Source: Chlorobiales bacterium
GTDB taxonomy: Bacteria; Bacteroidota; Chlorobiia; Chlorobiales; Chlorobiaceae
Length of the DNA: 8,948 nt
Direction of reading: 5' to 3'
NCBI GenBank assembly: GCA_022360275.1
Contig: JAKSDC010000189.1
Location: 1-8,948, forward strand
In this document: positions 5,687-8,948 of the stretch, one piece after another
Numbering within the stretch: position 1 is the stretch's first letter
Layout: the number at the start of each line of letters is the position of its first letter
Made by a program: the position numbers and the translations under genes
The notes under the pieces: model-generated
Seen by the model: the letters and a program-made list of their open reading frames with translations, nothing else
What the model was told of the DNA's origin: nothing
Databases searched by the model: none

Positions 5687-6631
5687 ATGACCCGACACGC
5701 AGAACATAATTCCACACGGTCGCCGGCCGTCTTTCTCGGACGGGGGCTCGACCTGCGCTCGCCGGTGCTGCTGGCTTCCGGTACGGTCTCTTACGGCGAA
5801 GAACTGAACAACCTGACGAACCTCGGCAAAATCGGCGGCATCGTTACCAAAGCCATTTCGCCCGAGCCCAGAACAGGCAATCCGCCGCAACGCATAGCCG
5901 AGACACCCTGCGGCATGATCAACGCTATCGGGCTGGCAAACGTGGGACTGGAAAAATTCGTCGAGGAAAAAATACCGTTCCTGCAAAAGCTCGACACTGC
6001 AGTTATCGTCAACATAGCAGGCAAATCCATCGACGACTACTGCACGGTGATCGAACGGCTTGATGACTGTGAAGGCATAAACGGTTATGAAATCAACCTT
6101 TCCTGCCCCAACGTCAAGGGAGAGTGCATGATTATGGGTGTCAGCCGTGATGCCACCTTTGAGATCATCTCGAAGCTGCGTATGATCACAGACCGTCATC
6201 TCATGGTGAAACTCACCCCGAACGTTACTTCGATAAGTTCAATCGCGCTTGCCGCCGAGGAAGCCGGAGCCGATTCGGTCTCGCTGATCAACACCCTGGT
6301 CGGAATGGCTGTTGACTACAAGAAAAGAAAACCGCTGCTTGCAAACGTCACCGGAGGGCTCTCCGGCCCGGCCATCAAGCCGGTTGCACTTGCAAAGGTG
6401 TGGGAAGTCTACAACGCCGTCAAGATTCCGGTTGTCGGCATGGGCGGCATCTCCTGCTTCCAGGATGCCATGGAATTCCTCGTCACCGGCTCACGCGCCA
6501 TCCAGATCGGCACCATGAATTTCATAGACCCCGACATCGGCGAAACCATCGCCGACGCTATCGAAGAGTTCTTCGCAGCGCCGGAAAATCCGACGATCGA
6601 GGAGTATGTAGGGAGTTTGATTGTAGAGTGA
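5687..6631 (+). CDS. pyrD: Dihydroorotate dehydrogenase, class 1B catalytic subunit
   Basis: 314 residues from the ATG at 5687, with a weak GAAAG site 1 nt before it. It oxidises dihydroorotate to orotate, the fourth step of pyrimidine synthesis, using FMN. The catalytic base is a cysteine, C140 in NLSCPNVKGEC, which marks the class 1 soluble enzymes rather than the membrane class 2 (serine). Also seen are the N-terminal strand SPVLLASGTVSYG, the lysine-containing substrate loop GGIVTKAISPEPRTGNPPQR, ETPCGMINAIGLAN, the FMN-site INTLVGM, GGLSGPAIKP and VVGMGGI. Length and sequence style fit class 1B, which works with an iron-sulfur/FAD subunit (PyrK) to reduce NAD. No pyrK is in this window, so the partner would be elsewhere. 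It lies downstream of glgP, with no metabolic link beyond probable co-transcription. Confidence 0.95.
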   Translation: MTRHAEHNSTRSPAVFLGRGLDLRSPVLLASGTVSYGEELNNLTNLGKIGGIVTKAISPEPRTGNPPQRIAETPCGMINAIGLANVGLEKFVEEKIPFLQKLDTAVIVNIAGKSIDDYCTVIERLDDCEGINGYEINLSCPNVKGECMIMGVSRDATFEIISKLRMITDRHLMVKLTPNVTSISSIALAAEEAGADSVSLINTLVGMAVDYKKRKPLLANVTGGLSGPAIKPVALAKVWEVYNAVKIPVVGMGGISCFQDAMEFLVTGSRAIQIGTMNFIDPDIGETIADAIEEFFAAPENPTIEEYVGSLIVE

Positions 6632-6717
6632 GGAGGTTGTCGGGCGGGGTTCAGCAAGAAGGGCGCATAGAGGGGGGGGGCAAAAGACAGGAAAAGAAAT
6701 GAAGCGGTCACATATTG
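6632..6717. other. G-rich convergent gap with nine-G run
   Basis: An 86-bp gap between the 3' ends of pyrD (plus) and the methyltransferase gene (minus). G runs lie at 6642-6644, 6646-6649, 6661-6663 and 6672-6680 (nine G), so the plus strand has the four G-tracts needed for a quadruplex. No terminator hairpin is visible on either strand. The long G run is prone to slippage and to sequencing error. Confidence 0.5.
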
Positions 6718-7161
6718 TTACAACCAGCGTCTTGTTTTTGCTTTGTACTCTGCATACCGGTCGCCAAATGTTTTAGCCATAACTTCTTCTTCAAACTTGA
6801 TATACCAGCGGTCTGTCACGATAAAAAATCCAATGACAACAAGAATCGATGAAAAGTTTCCGAGCATAACAGCCACCCCAAGCAGCGCTGTCAGAAAACC
6901 AAGATACATCGGATTTCTGCTTATTCGATAGAGACCGTCGGTAACCAATAGATTCGGTTCCTCAAATGTCTCGATATTCGTTCCTGCTTTTTCAAAGACA
7001 TCAGAACCACGCTTGGCGACTCCCAACCCCACTATAAACGGCAGGATGCCAACCAAACTGACCGGAAACGTAACAAGCTGCACCATTGGAAACACCCACC
7101 AAAGGCCCACCATGATAACGATGCAGATGACAAATAAAACCGGCGGTATAATTTTTTTCAC
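6718..7161 (-). CDS. ICMT/PEMT-like membrane methyltransferase family protein
   Basis: 147 residues from GTG 7161, with a weak GGGA site upstream and an in-frame stop 12 nt before it. There are membrane segments at about residues 5-25 and 28-50, and a long hydrophobic stretch at about 87-116 that could be one or two helices. The signature is in the second half: V-T-D-G-L-Y-R79-x-x-R82-N83-P84-M-Y86-L-G, the S-adenosylmethionine-binding motif of the isoprenylcysteine carboxyl methyltransferase / phospholipid methyltransferase superfamily. It is followed by the C-terminal EEE (124-126)...FGDRYAEYKAKTRRW, also typical. Bacterial members methylate small lipids, isoprenoids or unknown acceptors; the substrate cannot be told here. 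It lies in the same direction as, and downstream of, the DUF4407 gene across 206 bp, with a possible small ORF ending 15 bp before its start. Confidence 0.85.
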   Translation of the reverse strand: MKKIIPPVLFVICIVIMVGLWWVFPMVQLVTFPVSLVGILPFIVGLGVAKRGSDVFEKAGTNIETFEEPNLLVTDGLYRISRNPMYLGFLTALLGVAVMLGNFSSILVVIGFFIVTDRWYIKFEEEVMAKTFGDRYAEYKAKTRRWL

Positions 7162-7176
7162 GCTTTTCCCGACTCA

Positions 7177-7290
7177 TTACTTTACACAGAATCTCTTTTT
7201 CTCGATCACCTGACAAATGTCGCCATCCACGATGATATAATCAAGAGGATACGCCAATATCTTGACGTACACATGCCTATAAACGACCAT
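7177..7290 (-). CDS. Possible small ORF, 37 residues, unknown
   Basis: On the minus strand an ATG at 7290 opens a 37-codon frame ending in TAA (7179-7177). The protein is MVVYRHVYVKILAYPLDYII (1-20) followed by VDGDICQVIEKKRFCVK (21-37). The frame stays open upstream to a stop at 7345-7347, but that upstream part is rich in Arg and Pro and looks non-coding. The C-terminal 30 residues have the composition of a real folded protein: alternating hydrophobics, a V-D-G-D turn and a charged end. It ends 15 bp before the methyltransferase GTG, so the two could be translationally coupled. No Shine-Dalgarno site precedes the ATG. It may be a genuine small gene, the decayed 3' end of a larger gene, or chance. 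I do not recognise a family. Confidence 0.3.
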   Translation of the reverse strand: MVVYRHVYVKILAYPLDYIIVDGDICQVIEKKRFCVK

Positions 7291-7335
7291 AACTCGGCAT
7301 TCGCGTCTGGTTCTGCGAGAGGCTGGGGGTGTAAC

Positions 7336-7361
7336 TTTCCCGGTTTACTCAACCCGGGAAA
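7336..7361. terminator. Hairpin downstream of the DUF4407 gene
   Basis: TTTCCCGG (7336-7343) pairs perfectly with CCGGGAAA (7354-7361) around a 10-nt loop, starting 6 bp past the DUF4407 stop. Read on the minus strand it is not followed by a T run, so it would be a weak or factor-assisted terminator, or a 3'-end stabilising structure. Confidence 0.45.
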
Positions 7362-7367
7362 CAGTTT

Positions 7368-8501
7368 TCAACTTTCTACCTTTGGCTTGATTTGCACTGT
7401 CTTCCTCACCCGTTTGTTGTACATCGGTTTTCTTGTCAACCGCCGACCGGGTTTGCCGCCGATGTTGCGGTAAGCACGAACGAAACGGTTCTTCGATATT
7501 GGCGAGGTTGCGGTCAGCCAGCGGATGATGCGTGCCTCGGATTCATGAATATCGACATCCGAAGGCCCAACGTCCGAAAGCAGCTTTACGAGGATCGGGG
7601 CACATTCAAAAGCAACAAACAGCAAGGTGATGAACAGCACGGCGTTAGCTGATGCATTATTGACATCGCCACCGCCTTCTGTCAGCTGACCGAGCGCCCA
7701 GTTGCGGTCGGCAAAACCGGCATAGTTAACTTTGGCATCCATCAGTGAGTCAGACAACATCATCTGAGTGTTGATCCCTTCCCGAATTTTCTGCTGATTG
7801 ATATATGCTTCGAGTTTTGCTATCTGCGAGGCGAGATACTGCTCGCGCTGCTGTTTTGAATCGATAACCGCCTGCTTTTCTTTTGCGTAGGTCCCGAACC
7901 CGACAATACCCGAGGTTGTTTCGGTCCTGTCTCCGAAAACTTCTCTTTTCAGCTCTTCGCGCAGACGGGTCAGTTCCTTACTGATTTCATCATACTCATT
8001 CTGTAGTTTTTCGATCTGACTGAGTTCAAGCGCATATTTTTCGGTAAACGCAGTGCCAACTCTTTCTATCCGCTCACTCTGCTCGTTCAAATAACGCAAC
8101 TTGAGCACATCCTTGATTTCCTTGTCGAAAATCTTGAGCTCAAGCGGCCGGGCAATGACAATCGCTATCAGCACAGCAAAGATCAGACGGGGTGACGCCT
8201 GGTAGACCTGGCGCAACCCTTTGGCAGTCTTGTTGATGCTGGCAACGATATACCGGTCGAGGTTGAAAATCGCAAGTCCCCAGAGAACACCGAAAATGAT
8301 AGCAAAAAATACGGCAAGCGGTGACCCGGCAAAAACATAGTACAAGGCGTAACCGCCCGACAGTGCCGCAAACAGAGCGGTAAAAAAAATCGTGGCCCCG
8401 ATTCCGATGAACTTGTTGTGCTCCGTGGGATATTTCTCAATGATCTCGACAGGTGTCCCCGTACACATCCAGAAAAACCTTCGTATGGCCTCTACACTCA
8501 T
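7368..8501 (-). CDS. DUF4407 family membrane/coiled-coil protein
   Basis: 377 residues from the ATG at 8501, with GGAAG upstream. The N-terminal half has the family's look: FWMCTGTPVEIIEKYPTEHNKFIGIGATIFFTALFAALSGGYALY, then FGVLWGLAIFNLDRYIV, then PRLIFAVLIAIVIARPLELKIFDKEI. Membrane segments are at about 31-57, 61-80, 104-118 and, after a long charged region, 286-309. Between the third and fourth lies a Glu/Lys/Gln-rich coiled coil (about 130-250). The last roughly 68 residues are strongly basic (GRRLTRKPMYNKRVRK near the end). The family has no established function; the layout suggests a membrane-anchored scaffold or sensor with a soluble helical domain. It is divergent from ispF and upstream of the methyltransferase gene. 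Confidence 0.88.
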   Translation of the reverse strand: MSVEAIRRFFWMCTGTPVEIIEKYPTEHNKFIGIGATIFFTALFAALSGGYALYYVFAGSPLAVFFAIIFGVLWGLAIFNLDRYIVASINKTAKGLRQVYQASPRLIFAVLIAIVIARPLELKIFDKEIKDVLKLRYLNEQSERIERVGTAFTEKYALELSQIEKLQNEYDEISKELTRLREELKREVFGDRTETTSGIVGFGTYAKEKQAVIDSKQQREQYLASQIAKLEAYINQQKIREGINTQMMLSDSLMDAKVNYAGFADRNWALGQLTEGGGDVNNASANAVLFITLLFVAFECAPILVKLLSDVGPSDVDIHESEARIIRWLTATSPISKNRFVRAYRNIGGKPGRRLTRKPMYNKRVRKTVQIKPKVES

Positions 8502-8598
8502 GGCTGGACTTCCACAATATGGGGGTTCTTTTTTTCAAATATAATCATATCTTGCTTCCCAGACAGTGACAAATCATACAAACAGATACATACCATTT
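8502..8598. promoter_or_regulatory. Divergent intergenic region, DUF4407 / ispF
   Basis: 97 bp between two divergent starts. TATAAT occurs on the plus strand at 8540-8545, and on the minus strand the same stretch gives TATATTTG (8543-8536), which matches the Bacteroidetes TAnnTTTG -7 pattern. Neither has a convincing upstream partner at the usual distance, so the promoters are only approximate. There is no clear ribosome site before the ispF ATG. Confidence 0.3.
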
Positions 8599-8948
8599 AT
8601 GCGTGTAGGAATTGGCATTGATATCCACCAGTTTGCCGAAGGCAGAAAACTGATTGTCGGCGGGGTCGAGATCCCTCATGTAAAAGGGCTGAAAGGACAT
8701 AGCGATGCAGACGTTTTGCTGCATGCAATCAGCGACGCTCTTCTAGGTGCCGCCGCGCTTGGCGACATCGGGAAACACTTTCCCGATACAAGCCCGGAAT
8801 TCAAGGATATCGACAGCAAGGTACTCTTGCGTCATGTCGGCAAGCTTATTGCCGACGAAGGCTATTCGATAGAGAATATCGACTCGATGCTGCTGATGGA
8901 ACGACCTAAAGTCGCCCCGCACATCACGGCGATGCGCGAAAACATCGC
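8599..8948 (+). CDS. ispF: 2-C-methyl-D-erythritol 2,4-cyclodiphosphate synthase, 5' part
   Basis: The first 116 codons of about 157-160; the 3' end is beyond the window. It begins MRVGIGIDIHQFAEGRKLIV. Metal ligands D8 and H10 (GIDIH) and H42 (HSDADVLLHAI, residues 34-44) are in place. The conserved SDALLGAAALGDIGKHFPD (about 45-63) and the SIENIDSMLLMERPKVAPHI segment toward the end also match. The enzyme converts CDP-methylerythritol 2-phosphate to methylerythritol cyclodiphosphate with loss of CMP in the MEP pathway. In a green sulfur bacterium this pathway would feed carotenoid, quinone and bacteriochlorophyll side-chain synthesis. It works as a cytoplasmic trimer. It is divergent from the DUF4407 gene. 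Confidence 0.95.
   Translation, partial: MRVGIGIDIHQFAEGRKLIVGGVEIPHVKGLKGHSDADVLLHAISDALLGAAALGDIGKHFPDTSPEFKDIDSKVLLRHVGKLIADEGYSIENIDSMLLMERPKVAPHITAMRENI

Noticed and set aside
5663..6199. 178-codon minus-strand open frame
   Set aside because: It is antisense to pyrD, which is intact and carries its catalytic motif in this region.
6370..6379. CATCAAGCC inside pyrD, matching the 8-bp repeat unit
   Set aside because: It encodes the conserved Gly-Pro-Ala-Ile-Lys-Pro segment of the enzyme and is not followed or preceded by further units.
6699..6776. 25-codon plus-strand ORF starting MKRSHIV with a signal-peptide-like hydrophobic stretch
   Set aside because: A GGAAAAG precedes its ATG, but most of it overlaps the 3' end of the methyltransferase gene in antisense, and the hydrophobic part mirrors that coding sequence. 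Chance is the simpler reading.
1..8948. CRISPR array, tRNA/rRNA, insertion sequence or phage genes
   Set aside because: No regularly spaced repeats, no cloverleaf-like stretch, no transposase or integrase motifs and no long terminal inverted repeats were seen on either strand.

Overview
The window looks like chromosomal DNA of a green sulfur bacterium (Chlorobiaceae, Chlorobium-like). That placement is an inference from overall protein character: a class 1B dihydroorotate dehydrogenase, a short-type glycogen phosphorylase, an FtnA-type ferritin, long-chain flavodoxin and ispF, in a genome of roughly balanced base composition. It was not tested by any search. I see no tRNA, rRNA, CRISPR array, transposase or phage gene.

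Left third (1-2450): genes that fit together as an iron-related group. On the minus strand is a possible two-gene unit: a 117-residue protein with a carboxypeptidase-regulatory-like beta domain, then the N-terminal end of an ExbB/TolQ-like proton-channel protein cut by the window edge. Divergent from it, on the plus strand, are a 111-residue Cys/His-rich protein of unknown function and a long-chain flavodoxin, the usual substitute for ferredoxin under iron limitation. The two units share a 207-bp AT-rich region with overlapping perfect inverted repeats next to the plus-strand start. The flavodoxin ends at a hairpin terminator. A ferritin gene follows with its own leader, which holds a long nested inverted repeat, and its own strong terminator.

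Middle (2450-6720): a calcineurin-type metallophosphoesterase on the minus strand converges on the ferritin gene. Divergent from it, glycogen/alpha-glucan phosphorylase and dihydroorotate dehydrogenase (pyrD) lie 43 bp apart on the plus strand and are probably co-transcribed. A short array of degenerate 8-bp units (NNTCAAGC) lies in two separate intergenic gaps: after the ferritin terminator and between glgP and pyrD. Downstream of pyrD is a G-rich stretch with a run of nine G.

Right third (6718-8948): on the minus strand are an ICMT/PEMT-like membrane methyltransferase and a DUF4407 membrane/coiled-coil protein. The roughly 200-bp gap between them holds a possible 37-codon ORF and a hairpin. 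The plus-strand ispF gene (MEP isoprenoid pathway) starts divergently from the DUF4407 gene and runs off the end.

Most of the window is ordinary housekeeping. The parts most worth a second look are the divergent iron-type promoter region, the structured ferritin leader, the recurring 8-bp array and the small ORF before the methyltransferase.
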